Assembly (NCBI GenBank): GCA_958405565.1 | Contig: CATYEN010000039.1 | Coordinates: 1 to 23,171, forward strand | From: an uncultured Collinsella sp. | GTDB taxonomy: Bacteria; Actinomycetota; Coriobacteriia; Coriobacteriales; Coriobacteriaceae | Direction: 5' to 3' | Length of the DNA stretch: 23,171 nucleotides | Shown: piece by piece, positions 9,601 to 16,396 of the stretch | Layout of the letters: each line of letters opens with the position of its first letter | Position numbering within the stretch: position 1 is the first letter of the stretch | The notes under the pieces: model-generated | Databases searched by the model: none | What the model saw: the letters and a program-made list of their open reading frames with translations, nothing else | What the model was told of the DNA's origin: nothing | Made by a program: the position numbers and the translations under genes

Positions 9601-10253
9601 TGGGCAGCGGCATGCGCATTGCCATGCGCGACCTGGAGATCCGCGGCGCCGGCTCGCTTATGGGTGCCGAGCAGCACGGTAACCTGTCGAGCGTGGGCTT
9701 TGACCTGTTTACGCAGATGCTGGGACAGGCCGTGGCCGAGGCGCGCGGCGATGACGACGCCGGCGTGGAGGCGGCGAGCGTGGGCATCAACCTGCCGGCC
9801 GACTACTTCTTGTCCGAGGAATATATGCCGGCGGTGGACCAGCGCGTGCTCGTGTACCGCAAGCTCGCGGCGGCTGAGGACCTGGAGAGTGTCGACGAGG
9901 TGCAGGAGGAGACCGAGGCCGCGCATGGTGAGCTGCCGCTGGCGGGACTCAACCTGTTCAACCGCGCGCGCATCCGCATTCGCGGCGAGCGCCTGGGGCT
10001 CGAGAGCGTCACGCTCAGCGGTGGGCGCATTACCTTCCTGGGGGTTGACGTTCCCAAGAAGGTAGCCTTTGAGTTCAAGAATCGCTATGGCGCGGTGAAC
10101 TTCCCCAAGAGCCGCAAGCTGTCGGTGCCCTACAAGGCGGGCGCCGGTGCGGGCAGCGGCCTGGGCCGAGGTCTCGACGCCAACGACGGCACCGGCCCGG
10201 TGGCGGCCGCGCTCATGCTACTGCAGCAGCTGGGCGCGACTGACGATGACTAA
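6621..10253 (+). CDS. mfd: Transcription-repair coupling factor Mfd
   Basis: A DNA translocase that pushes RNA polymerase off lesions and recruits UvrA. It has 1210 residues, slightly longer than E. coli Mfd. The order is as expected. A UvrB-like N-terminal part comes first (about 1-420). The CarD-like RNA polymerase interaction domain begins near residue 530 (FKPGDYVVHATHGIALF). The helicase core has Walker A GDVGFGKTEVALR (from 683) and the DEEQ box (from 784), then the TRG segment. The C-terminal TRCF domain lies near 1040-1150. An Ala-rich stretch at about 430-500 looks like a lineage-specific linker. The ATG at 6621 follows GGAGGA with five bases between. The tail after about 1160 is Gly/Ala-rich and probably disordered. 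Confidence 0.97.
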   Translation: MLIHRIAAQLYTAEALQTVEAGLDAGEDVTLAVSQSGRTLMAAAQFARRPRPTVYIVSGEDAADRAARSLAAYVGLTHVCRFPERKDYPWREQAPDDAVVAQRCEALGRIVRGDNCIMVASARALLRCVPPVESRYWESTTFAVGEEIPFDEVPQRLVGMGYTNAGAADVPGLFRVYGDTVEVFPAQEKAPVRIEFFGDEIDRIRRMVSSTGQTIGNEDSIEIFPCRELALTDEAVHNMHVALYRASQDDSKLAALLEMVDARIVTPELDRFLPVMYGQTVSPLSHVSGKALVVLSEPRSLFDDCLRAYEDIEARAGEAGVDRLDGLYVRAQQLDFGAQQRLNYVSLIRAGGAVTAELKIEQPAIAGSDNRFMTRIQEVVGKRYACVFAIPDRGARESMELTFGDEGITFEESLTAAPENAGAIGDRVRVAAADSADRAVRQDAHAAIRERKADPLNARSLEAGAAQAAAGAAVPTISRGRVTFVDAALPQGVVVPDANLAVFSIADLNARMDANRARSRRKVDITQITFPFKPGDYVVHATHGIALFSEIARQEVGGKERDYFLLEYADGDKLYVPLEQVDRITRYVGPDGDKPRLTRLNTADWTRATNKARKNAKKLAFDLVDLYTRRSSITGIACPPDTPEQIEMEQSFPYDETRDQLEAIADIKADMEAPKPMDRLLCGDVGFGKTEVALRAAFKCVDSGRQVMVLCPTTILAQQHYETFFERFAPFGLEVEVLSRFRTPAQQKRALKAFAEGGIDVLIGTHRLLSADVNPKNLGLVIIDEEQRFGVQHKEQLKNLREQIDVLTLSATPIPRTMQMATSGVRDMSLITTPPTGRRPVIVHVGEYDPDVVSAAIRLEVGRGGQVYYVSNRVKTIDDAVARVHEAAPEARVGVAHGKMSPREVEDVMIEFATKKIDVLIATTIVESGIDNATANTLIIEDSQRLGLAQLYQLKGRVGRSATQAYAYFMFPGELPLTEEATARLTALSEFQDLGSGMRIAMRDLEIRGAGSLMGAEQHGNLSSVGFDLFTQMLGQAVAEARGDDDAGVEAASVGINLPADYFLSEEYMPAVDQRVLVYRKLAAAEDLESVDEVQEETEAAHGELPLAGLNLFNRARIRIRGERLGLESVTLSGGRITFLGVDVPKKVAFEFKNRYGAVNFPKSRKLSVPYKAGAGAGSGLGRGLDANDGTGPVAAALMLLQQLGATDDD

Positions 10254-10290
10254 CGGGTCGACGCTGCAAACGCCCCATTTGGGCAATCTG
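10253..10290 (+). repeat. Recurring intergenic motif CGACGCTGC-N16-CAATCTG, copy 1
   Basis: CGACGCTGC (10259-10267) and CAATCTG (10284-10290) are exactly 16 bases apart, starting directly after the mfd stop codon. The spacer can fold as GCCC/GGGC. The same two blocks at the same distance occur at 20215-20246. A 24-base stretch here (10253-10276) matches 23142-23165 with one mismatch. It lies in the 56-base gap before the PAP2 gene. Confidence 0.6.
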
Positions 10291-10309
10291 ACCCCATCGA
10301 AAGGAAAGC

Positions 10310-11173
10310 ATGTTCGGGTATATCTATAAGAAAGATGCCGCCATGATCGCGGTTGTCCTGTGCCTTTGTCTGGGCGTGGGTAGCTTCTTTGATTATCAGA
10401 TCTCGAGCGCGCTGTTCAACTCGTCTAGCCTGTTTGGCCGCTTTGTCGAGGCGGCCGGCGAGCTGCCGTTCGAGCTGACGGCGAGCGTCGCGGGCATTAT
10501 GCTCGTGCGCTCGGCACGTCCCGATTCCAAGGCGAGCAAGTGGCTCGCCGCGCTGGGCGTTCTGATCAACGTAGGCCTGGTCGGCTATGAGATTATCGGA
10601 TCGCTGCGCGTCGGCGGCAAGCTTATTGCGTTTCAGCTGGTTCTGACGTTTGCATTGGTCATCGCGGCCAACCTCATCGCCTATCGCCTCACGCGCGACA
10701 CCGACTCCGACGAGCTCACACGCTGGGCGCTGATGGTGCTCGCCGTGTGGGTCGCGCAAGCCATCATCCTCAACGTGATCGTCAAGCCGCTATGGTCGCG
10801 CCCGCGCATGCGCGTGATCGAGGTTACGCCGGGGCTCGATTTTCAGCCGTGGTGGGTGATCGGCAATCCTGACAAGTGGACTTACATCGCCGCCGGCGTG
10901 ATCAAGGACGGCTTTAAGTCGTTTGCGAGCGGGCACACCGCGCATGCGGCTATCGGCCTTATGCTCGCTGGGCTTCCCGCGGCTGCCTTTACGGAAAAGC
11001 CGTCGCGTCATCGCGTGGTCTTTTGGGTGGCGGCGGCCGTCGCGGCGCTCGTCGCCTTTGGTCGTATTGTGATCGGCGCACATTTTTTGACCGATGTGAG
11101 CTGCGGCTTTGCCCTGGTGTTGGCACTTGAGTGCCTTGCCGCGCGCATTGCCTATCCGCACGGCGTACAATAG
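10310..11173 (+). CDS. PAP2-family membrane phosphatase
   Basis: A polytopic membrane protein of 287 residues with the phosphatidic acid phosphatase type 2 active site. Motif 1 is KPLWSRP (Lys159, Arg164), with a shorter spacing than the usual K-x6-RP. Motif 2 is ASGH (His209), where the family normally has PSGH. Motif 3 is R-x5-H-x3-D (Arg252, His258, Asp262 in GRIVIGAHFLTDV). The three motifs lie between hydrophobic helices, so the active site should face the outer side of the membrane. Likely substrates are lipid phosphates such as phosphatidate or undecaprenyl diphosphate; I cannot choose. The ATG at 10310 follows AAAGGA. It is 56 bases after mfd without a visible promoter, so it is probably co-transcribed with it. 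Confidence 0.85.
   Translation: MFGYIYKKDAAMIAVVLCLCLGVGSFFDYQISSALFNSSSLFGRFVEAAGELPFELTASVAGIMLVRSARPDSKASKWLAALGVLINVGLVGYEIIGSLRVGGKLIAFQLVLTFALVIAANLIAYRLTRDTDSDELTRWALMVLAVWVAQAIILNVIVKPLWSRPRMRVIEVTPGLDFQPWWVIGNPDKWTYIAAGVIKDGFKSFASGHTAHAAIGLMLAGLPAAAFTEKPSRHRVVFWVAAAVAALVAFGRIVIGAHFLTDVSCGFALVLALECLAARIAYPHGVQ
11166..11171 (+). promoter_or_regulatory. Candidate -10 box (TACAAT) of the threonine aldolase gene
   Basis: TACAAT overlaps the last codons of the PAP2 gene and lies 47 bases before the next start. TTG-type hexamers upstream are at poor spacing, so only the -10 is supported. Confidence 0.4.
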
Positions 11174-11218
11174 CTCCACCTGAATCATCTGGCCGATATC
11201 CGGTAAGAGAGGATTGCC

Positions 11219-12244
11219 ATGCTCGCGTTCAACAACGATTATTCCCACGGTGCGCACCCGGCGGTGCTGCAGGCACTCGTCGACACCAACATGGAGCCGC
11301 AGCCCGGCTATGGTACCGACACGCACACCGAGCGTGCCAAGCAGCTTATCCGTGAGGCTTGTCAGGCGCCCGATGCCGTTGTGTTCTTGCTGGTGGGCGG
11401 CACGCAGACCAACGCGACGGTAATCGACATGCTGCTCGCTCCGTACGAGGGCGTCGTTGCCGCCGAGACCGGCCACGTTGCTTGCCATGAGGCAGGCGCC
11501 ATCGAGTTTGGCGGCCACAAGGTGCTCACCATCCCCGGTTACGAGGGCAAGATGCACGCCGAGGATCTCGAGAACTATATTCAGGTGTTTTACGAGAACG
11601 AGAGCTACGAGCACACGGTGTTCCCGGGTGCCGTGTACGTGAGTCTGTCGACCGAATACGGCACGCTGTATTCCAAGGCCGAGCTCGCGGCGATTCACGC
11701 GGTGTGCCAGAAGCGCGAGATTCCGCTGTTTGTGGATGGTGCCCGCCTGGCCTATGCGCTGGCGGCCGATGAGTGCGACATCACCCTGCCCGAGCTGGCG
11801 CAGCTGTGCGATGTGTTCTACATCGGCGGCACCAAGTGCGGCGCGCTTTGCGGCGAGGCAGTGGTGTTCTGCGGCATGCATGCCCCGGCGCATCCCATTC
11901 CGCGCATTAAGCAGCACGGCGCGCTGCTGGCCAAGGGCCGCCTGACGGGCGTGCAGTTTGAGGCGCTCTTTACCGACGGCTTGTATTTTGAGATTGGTCG
12001 CCAGGCAATCGAAACCGCGCAGGCGCTTCGTCGCGTGCTGCACGAGCGCGGCTACCAGTTCTTCTTGGAGACGCCTACGAACCAGCAGTTCGTGATTCTG
12101 CCCAACGAGGACATGGCCCGCATTCGCGAGCATGCCTCGATCGAGTACTGGGAAAAGTACGACGAGACCCACACGGTGGTGCGCTTTTGCACCAGCTGGG
12201 CCACGACGCAGGAGGACATCGACGCGCTGGCGGCTGTCCTGTAG
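11219..12244 (+). CDS. ltaE: Low-specificity L-threonine aldolase
   Basis: A pyridoxal-phosphate enzyme of the beta-eliminating lyase/threonine aldolase fold. It would split L-threonine or L-allo-threonine into glycine and acetaldehyde in the cytosol. The protein has 341 residues. The N-terminal signature is NNDYSHGAHPAVLQAL, then GYGTDTHTE, the cofactor-ring region VGGTQTN and HVACHEAGAIE. VDGARLAYAL carries the Asp that holds the pyridine nitrogen. GGTKCGAL carries the Schiff-base Lys206. All expected residues are present. The ATG at 11219 follows AGAGGA with five bases between. A strong terminator follows. Some related proteins act on other beta-hydroxy amino acids, so the exact substrate range is open. 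Confidence 0.9.
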   Translation: MLAFNNDYSHGAHPAVLQALVDTNMEPQPGYGTDTHTERAKQLIREACQAPDAVVFLLVGGTQTNATVIDMLLAPYEGVVAAETGHVACHEAGAIEFGGHKVLTIPGYEGKMHAEDLENYIQVFYENESYEHTVFPGAVYVSLSTEYGTLYSKAELAAIHAVCQKREIPLFVDGARLAYALAADECDITLPELAQLCDVFYIGGTKCGALCGEAVVFCGMHAPAHPIPRIKQHGALLAKGRLTGVQFEALFTDGLYFEIGRQAIETAQALRRVLHERGYQFFLETPTNQQFVILPNEDMARIREHASIEYWEKYDETHTVVRFCTSWATTQEDIDALAAVL

Positions 12245-12259
12245 CTTGATGTAATGACG

Positions 12260-12305
12260 AGGGCCGTCCTACGCCTGGGTTTGGCGCAGGGCGGCCTTTG
12301 CTTTT
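12260..12305 (+). terminator. Terminator after the threonine aldolase gene
   Basis: A long hairpin pairs 12260-12275 with 12283-12298, with two G-U wobbles and one mismatch, around a seven-base loop. TTTGCTTTTG follows. It lies just before the ribosome binding site of the next gene. Confidence 0.8.
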
Positions 12306-12321
12306 GTGGGGGAAGGGTTGT

Positions 12322-12903
12322 ATGACCGAGATGCCCGAGCCTGCGATTCGCCTGGCGACGCCCGACGATGCGCCGGCGTTGCTTGCCATCTATGAGCCGT
12401 ATGTGCGCCAGACGGCGATTACCTGCGAATACGAGGTGCCGAGCGTTGAGGAGTTCGCCGGGCGCATCGAGCGTACGCTCAAGCGCTATCCGTATCTGGT
12501 GATGGAGCTGGACGGGCGCCCGGTAGGCTATGCCTATGTGAGCCCGCTCAACAGCCGCGAGGCATACGACTGGTCGGTCGAGACGTCGATCTACCTGGCG
12601 CGCGACGTGCGTCACGGCGGGCTGGGCCGCAAGCTGCACGATGCGCTCAAGCAGTGCCTGGTCGCGATGGGCATCACCAACATGTGCGCGCTCATCGCCG
12701 TGCCGCACGATAAGGACGACGAGTACCTGACGCACAACAGCCAGGACTTCCATGCCCATATGGGGTATCGCCTGGTGGGCGCCTTCGATCGCTGCGCCCA
12801 AAAGTTCGGCCGCTGGTACGACATGTGCTGGATGGAGCTGGTCCTGGCCGAACGCGTCCCCAACCAACCCAAACCAACCTGGTTCCCCGACCTCCTCGCC
12901 TAA
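12322..12903 (+). CDS. GNAT acetyltransferase, phosphinothricin-acetyltransferase-like
   Basis: A cytosolic acetyl-CoA-dependent N-acetyltransferase of 193 residues. The GNAT pattern is clear. It starts IRLATPDDAPALLAIYEPYV, then has TCEYEVPSVEEFAGRIE and RPVGYAYVSPL. The acetyl-CoA pyrophosphate loop region is YLARDVRHGGLGRKLHDAL, followed by FHAHMGYRLVGAFDRCAQKF near the end. The layout is that of the phosphinothricin/methionine sulfoximine acetyltransferase group, whose normal substrates in gut bacteria are unknown. The sequence around the CoA loop (RHGGLGRKL) is slightly unlike the usual Q/RxxGxG/A but workable. The ATG at 12322 follows a GGGGAAGGG stretch. Its stop codon touches the left arm of the terminator behind it. 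Confidence 0.8.
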   Translation: MTEMPEPAIRLATPDDAPALLAIYEPYVRQTAITCEYEVPSVEEFAGRIERTLKRYPYLVMELDGRPVGYAYVSPLNSREAYDWSVETSIYLARDVRHGGLGRKLHDALKQCLVAMGITNMCALIAVPHDKDDEYLTHNSQDFHAHMGYRLVGAFDRCAQKFGRWYDMCWMELVLAERVPNQPKPTWFPDLLA

Positions 12904-12942
12904 AACCACCACGAAGGTGCCTGTCCCCTTTGTGGTGGTTTT
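12902..12942. terminator. Bidirectional terminator with an embedded GGGACAG module
   Basis: AAAACCACCAC (12902-12912) pairs perfectly with GTGGTGGTTTT (12932-12942). The loop can pair further as AAGG/CCTT and on the minus strand reads GGGGACAGGCACC. It serves the acetyltransferase gene on the plus strand and the GntR gene on the minus strand, and it starts within the acetyltransferase stop codon. Confidence 0.8.
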
Positions 12943-12950
12943 GGTTTGAG

Positions 12951-13673
12951 TTAGCCGATGGGCTCGGTGTATTTGGCGCGGTCGGTTCGTTGGATGCGCT
13001 TGGAGACGTGGAGCGGGCGGCCGTCGGTGTCGTAGACGTAGTCGGTGATTAGGATCAGCGCCTGCCCGCGCTCGACGTTGAGCAAAAACGCCTCGTTTTG
13101 CGAGGCATAGCACACCTCAAAGGTCTTATGCCCCTGCGCCGGTGCGCGATGGAACTCCTGTCGCAGCGTGGCGTAGAGCGAACCGTTGATATCGCGATCG
13201 ATGAGCGTCTCGAAGCTTGGCGGCAGGTAGGTGGTCTCCAGGCACAGCGGCGCGTCGTCCAGGTAGCGCAGGCGGACAAGCTTGACGAGCTTGCTGCCCA
13301 CGGTGGCGTCAAAGAACTTGGCCACACTGCCCGTTGCCTTGGTAAAGCCCGAGTCCACCGTGCGCGTTGTGGGCTTCATACCCTGGCCCTGGACCTGTGC
13401 CGTGTAGCTCGAAAACACCAGGTTGTTCTCATGCAGCGCCGGCGTGCCGGCCACAAAGGCACCGCGCCCGCGCTCGGTGCGTACCAGGCCCTCATCAACG
13501 AGCACCTTAAGGGCATGGCGCACGGTGCTACGCGACAGACCCGATTCGTCCATGAGTTCCATCTCGGACGGCAGTTTGTCTCCGCGCGCGTAGGTGCCGG
13601 CGGCGATGCGGTCGCGCAGCATGCCCGCCAAGCGCTCGTATTGGGCCAGTTTCTTTTCAGACGAGGCATTCAT
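12951..13673 (-). CDS. GntR-family regulator with UTRA domain (first of two)
   Basis: A transcription factor of 240 residues in the HutC/FrlR branch. Residues of about 10-75 form the winged helix (YERLAGMLRDRIAAG, KLPSEMELMDESGLSRSTVR, LVRTERGRGAFVAG). The rest is the UTRA effector domain, with LRYLDDAPLCLETTYLP and a C-terminal DYVYDTDGRPLHVSKRI. UTRA domains usually bind a phosphorylated sugar or similar small molecule that releases the repressor from DNA. The gene is divergent from the first SIS deglycase gene, and two near-identical 18-bp sites lie in the shared gap. This suggests that it controls itself and the deglycase. The ATG at 13673 is the only good start; its ribosome binding site is weak (AGGTTGA). 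Confidence 0.9.
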   Translation of the reverse strand: MNASSEKKLAQYERLAGMLRDRIAAGTYARGDKLPSEMELMDESGLSRSTVRHALKVLVDEGLVRTERGRGAFVAGTPALHENNLVFSSYTAQVQGQGMKPTTRTVDSGFTKATGSVAKFFDATVGSKLVKLVRLRYLDDAPLCLETTYLPPSFETLIDRDINGSLYATLRQEFHRAPAQGHKTFEVCYASQNEAFLLNVERGQALILITDYVYDTDGRPLHVSKRIQRTDRAKYTEPIG

Positions 13674-13683
13674 GCGATCAACC

Positions 13684-13701
13684 TGTATCTAACTTGTATG
13701 C
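13684..13701. promoter_or_regulatory. Candidate GntR operator, copy 1
   Basis: TGTATCTAACTTGTATGC differs at one position from 13823-13840. It lies 10 bases upstream of the GntR start on the minus strand, close enough to block its own expression. A further related piece, GCATGTATCCAATACAAC, follows at 13714-13731. Confidence 0.6.
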
Positions 13702-13822
13702 TTGCATAATCAAGCATGTATCCAATACAACAATAAAACTGCTGGTAACGAGTTATCGAAAACCGCATCAGCAAAATTTCTAAGACAAATATAGCATACA
13801 ACTAGTCGACATCGCTAAAACA

Positions 13823-13840
13823 TGTATGTAACTTGTATGC
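13823..13840. promoter_or_regulatory. Candidate GntR operator, copy 2
   Basis: TGTATGTAACTTGTATGC is the second copy of the 18-bp site, 38 bases before the deglycase start and in the same direction as copy 1. A GCATACAACTAG piece at 13793-13804 is a partial inverted match. The AT-rich region between the copies presumably holds both divergent promoters. Confidence 0.6.
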
Positions 13841-13878
13841 CATCGACAGCATCAAACGAGAAGAAAGGCTGATGCACG

Positions 13879-14871
13879 ATGACTACTCAGGAACAGGTTA
13901 AGGACGTCGTTTCCCAGGTTTTGGCTGACAAGGCAGACAAGGGCGGCATCAAGCGCGTCGTGTGGATCGGCGCCGGCGGATCCAACGGCGGCAACTATCC
14001 TGCCCAGTACTTTATGGAGCACGAGGCCACGCAGGTCGTGAGCTCCAGCTACACCAGCAACGAGTTCGTGCACGCCACCCCGGCCTACGTCAACGAGAAC
14101 GCCCTGGCCGTCGTCGTGTCCATGCGCGGCACCAAGGAGACCATCGTCGCCGCCCAGGTCGCCAAGGACCACGGCGCCAGCACCATCGCCATCTATGTTG
14201 ACGAGTCCGGCCTCACCGAGGTCTGCGACTACAAGATCCAGTACGACAGCCTTGCCATCGACGAGTCTTGCATGGGCCGCACCAACTCCGCCGTCGTGAC
14301 CATGATTGCCATGGAGCTCACGCAGCAGACCGAGGGCTATGCCGAGTATGAGACCGCCATGGCCGCCTTCGACCTGGTCGACCCCATCTATCGCAAGGCC
14401 GTCGAGTACACTCGTCCGCTCGCTGCCAAGTGGGCCGAGCAGAACGCCGACAAGCCCTGCATCAACGTCATGGCTCAGGGCCCGCTCTTTGGTGCCGCCT
14501 ACGTCTTTAGCATCTGCAATGTGCAGGAGATGCTGCAGATCGACTCCTGCACCATCAACACCTGCGACTTCTTCCACGGCCCCTTCGAGATCCTGGACAA
14601 GCGCACCTCGCTGTTCCAGCTCATCAGCGTCGGCCGCAGCCGCTGCAACGACGAGCGCGGCATTCGCTTTGTCAACCAGTACGGTGGCGAGCGCGTCTAC
14701 CAGCTCGACGCCAAGGAGCTCGGCCTCAACGACATCAAGGACAGCGTGAGCGAGTACTTCAACCACCTGATCTTTGCCCCGATCCTCAACAACGTCTACA
14801 TGCGTGCGCTCTCCGCCGTCACCCACAAGGACTACATGACGCGCCGTTACATGTGGAAGCTGGATTACTAA
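13879..14871 (+). CDS. SIS-domain sugar-phosphate deglycase, FrlB/GfrE-like (paralogue 1)
   Basis: A cytosolic double-SIS protein of 330 residues, the size of fructoselysine 6-phosphate deglycases. The family splits phosphorylated Amadori compounds into hexose 6-phosphate and an amine or amino acid. Phosphosugar-site motifs are GAGGSNGGNYPAQYF (about 31-45) and the loop SMRGTKET. The catalytic pair expected from FraB/FrlB is kept: Glu217 in VQEMLQ and His233 in FFHGPFE, 16 residues apart. It ends RRYMWKLDY, nearly like paralogue 2 (RRYMWKLSY). The SMRGTKET loop has fewer Ser residues than the canonical type, so substrate preference may differ. The ATG at 13879 is preceded by a moderate AAAGG about 12 bases upstream. 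It is divergent from the GntR gene and closed by a long hairpin, so it is probably its own transcript. Confidence 0.82.
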   Translation: MTTQEQVKDVVSQVLADKADKGGIKRVVWIGAGGSNGGNYPAQYFMEHEATQVVSSSYTSNEFVHATPAYVNENALAVVVSMRGTKETIVAAQVAKDHGASTIAIYVDESGLTEVCDYKIQYDSLAIDESCMGRTNSAVVTMIAMELTQQTEGYAEYETAMAAFDLVDPIYRKAVEYTRPLAAKWAEQNADKPCINVMAQGPLFGAAYVFSICNVQEMLQIDSCTINTCDFFHGPFEILDKRTSLFQLISVGRSRCNDERGIRFVNQYGGERVYQLDAKELGLNDIKDSVSEYFNHLIFAPILNNVYMRALSAVTHKDYMTRRYMWKLDY

Positions 14872-14907
14872 GGGATAGAGCGGCCTAACAGCCCAATACC
14901 CCTCATA

Positions 14908-14974
14908 AGTTGCGGTGGAATAGTTCCTGTTTGGGGGCGTGAAGCCTCTGTTTGAGAACTATTTCACCGCAACT
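14908..14974. repeat. Long hairpin, 19-bp arms, after the first deglycase gene
   Basis: AGTTGCGGTGGAATAGTTC (14908-14926) pairs with 14956-14974 with a single G-U position, leaving a 29-base loop. There is no T-run directly after it. It may end transcription or protect the 3' end of the deglycase message. Confidence 0.75.
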
Positions 14975-14986
14975 GTTAGAGCGGCA

Positions 14987-15030
14987 CTTGGGGACGTTCC
15001 CTTTCTGCCGGCAGTTGGGGGCACTCCTTG
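14987..15030. repeat. Two degenerate TTGGGGRC repeats (GGGAC-type module)
   Basis: CTTGGGGACGTTCCCTTT (14987-15004) and GTTGGGGGCACTCCTTG (15014-15030) are variant direct repeats around a CTGCCGGCAG palindrome. They resemble the GGGACAG modules at three other gaps in this window. No gene is present here. Confidence 0.5.
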
Positions 15031-15074
15031 TTTCAAAAGTTTCCCGCTCACCGATTTGTGTCTTGAAAAATGTA

Positions 15075-15092
15075 TATAACGACTATAACGTA
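15075..15092. promoter_or_regulatory. Candidate operator: tandem TATAACG half-sites
   Basis: TATAACGAC and TATAACGTA stand head to tail (15075-15083, 15084-15092), nine bases apart, 39 bases before the EamA start. The same half-site or its complement CGTTATA occurs before the PTS operon and before the second GntR gene. It overlaps a TATAAC that could serve as a -10. Confidence 0.55.
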
Positions 15093-15130
15093 GTATGAAA
15101 CATATTGGAAACAATATCGAGGGGGCTGCG

Positions 15131-16213
15131 TTGAAGAAAAGCAATCTGGGCTATGTGCTGGTGCTGATTGCCGCGCTTATGTGGGGCAGCATCGGAATCT
15201 TTGTAAACGGCATCTCGGCCATGGGTGTTTCGTCTCAGAGCATGGCGGCCTTTCGCCTGTTGTCAGGTGCCGTCTTAATGGCTCCGGTCTTGGCATTTAT
15301 GGGTTGCCAGGGAGGTGCTCGTGAGGGAAAAGTCTCGGGTCCCCTGGCTCTGTTCAAGGCAAGTCCTAAAGAGCTTGTTCCCTGCGCGCTTGTCGGTATA
15401 GTCGGTTTAGCCGTCGCCAACACCTGCTATTACGAGTGCATGGGCGAGGTGGGCATGTCCACGGCCTCGGTGCTGCTCTATACCTCGCCGGTGTTTGGCG
15501 TCATGCTCGGCCGCGTGCTTTATCGCGAGGGCGTGACCCCCAATAAGCTCGTCGCCATCATCTTTAACATTGTGGGTTGCGTGCTCGCGGTGACGAGCGG
15601 CGACCTGTCCGGTTTCCATTTCTCGACTTGGGGCGTCGCGTCGGGTGTGATCGCCGGACTTTGCGGTGCGCTGCTGGCGGTGTTTAGCCGCATGGCCACC
15701 AAGACGCTGCATCCGCTGGCGGTGACGTTTTGGGGCTTTGTCTTTGGCGGATGCTTTATGGCAGTGCTTTCGGCTCCGTGGTCCGATGTAGCCGCGGCAA
15801 TGTCCCCGCAGCTCATTCTGCTGTTCGCGGGCTTTGGCTTTATTCCGACGGCTCTTGCGTACATCTTCTATATGCAGGGCCTTTCGATGGATCTTGAGAC
15901 GTCGAAGGTGCCGGTCGTGGCTTCGTTCGAAACCGTGGCGACCGTTCTGGTCGGCATTGGTGTCTACGCCGAGTCCGCCGGCGCGATCAAAGTCCTGGGC
16001 ATTGTGCTGGTGCTCATGTCCATCCTGATCATGAACACCGACTTCTCCAAGCTGCGCAACAGTGCCTTTGTCGGCCATATCGTTGAGAGCATGACCTTTA
16101 AGCCCAACGCGTGGTGGACGGAGAAATCGCAGGACATGGATCTGTTCCGCGAGCGCACGGGCATTGCGCTGGAGCCCACCGTTCAGGAAAGCCCCTGGTA
16201 CTTCGTGCGATAG
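15131..16213 (+). CDS. EamA/DMT-family membrane transporter
   Basis: A drug/metabolite transporter of 360 residues with two EamA repeats of about five helices each, starting MKKSNLGYVLVLIAALMWGSIGIF and spanning to about residue 305. The second repeat begins near SGVIAGLCGALLAVFSRMA. A hydrophilic tail of roughly 50 residues, ending SPWYFVR, extends past the last helix and is longer than usual. Relatives export amino acids, nucleosides or small metabolites. The TTG at 15131 is preferred to the ATG at 15095 because GAGGGGG lies five bases before it and the typical family N-terminus starts there. The upstream half-sites tie it to the PTS operon. Export of the amine released by the deglycases is an inference, and uptake is also possible. 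Confidence 0.82.
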   Translation: MKKSNLGYVLVLIAALMWGSIGIFVNGISAMGVSSQSMAAFRLLSGAVLMAPVLAFMGCQGGAREGKVSGPLALFKASPKELVPCALVGIVGLAVANTCYYECMGEVGMSTASVLLYTSPVFGVMLGRVLYREGVTPNKLVAIIFNIVGCVLAVTSGDLSGFHFSTWGVASGVIAGLCGALLAVFSRMATKTLHPLAVTFWGFVFGGCFMAVLSAPWSDVAAAMSPQLILLFAGFGFIPTALAYIFYMQGLSMDLETSKVPVVASFETVATVLVGIGVYAESAGAIKVLGIVLVLMSILIMNTDFSKLRNSAFVGHIVESMTFKPNAWWTEKSQDMDLFRERTGIALEPTVQESPWYFVR

Positions 16214-16361
16214 GGGATTGCGCGCGGCGGTTGACCTGGGGTTATCCAGCCAGCGCCGGCCTGCTCGGCTCCAACGTTTCAAGTACGTTAAACCCGTCAA
16301 CGGTCGATTTTCACCCGCGAGCGGTCTTTATACTAATTAGCAATATAAGCAACGTATAAGA

Positions 16362-16380
16362 CGTTATAATGACCATAACG
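16362..16380. promoter_or_regulatory. Candidate PTS operon promoter and operator
   Basis: CGTTAT (16362-16367) and ATAACG (16375-16380) form an inverted repeat with a seven-base spacer. A perfect TATAAT -10 (16365-16370) lies inside it. No convincing -35 is seen. AAGACGTTATA at 16358-16368 recurs exactly at 22339-22349 before the second GntR gene. Confidence 0.6.
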
Positions 16381-16396
16381 AAAAGGAGGAGGCAAG

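Noticed and set aside
12322..12903. Acetyltransferase as a drug-resistance gene
   Set aside because: It resembles phosphinothricin acetyltransferases, but this family is widespread as a housekeeping enzyme and nothing nearby suggests a resistance cassette.
13674..13878. Riboswitch or CRISPR-like array in the GntR/deglycase gap, suggested by repeated TTGTATGC
   Set aside because: Only two full copies exist, they lie 139 bases apart on either side of divergent promoters, and there is no regular spacer. Operators explain them better.
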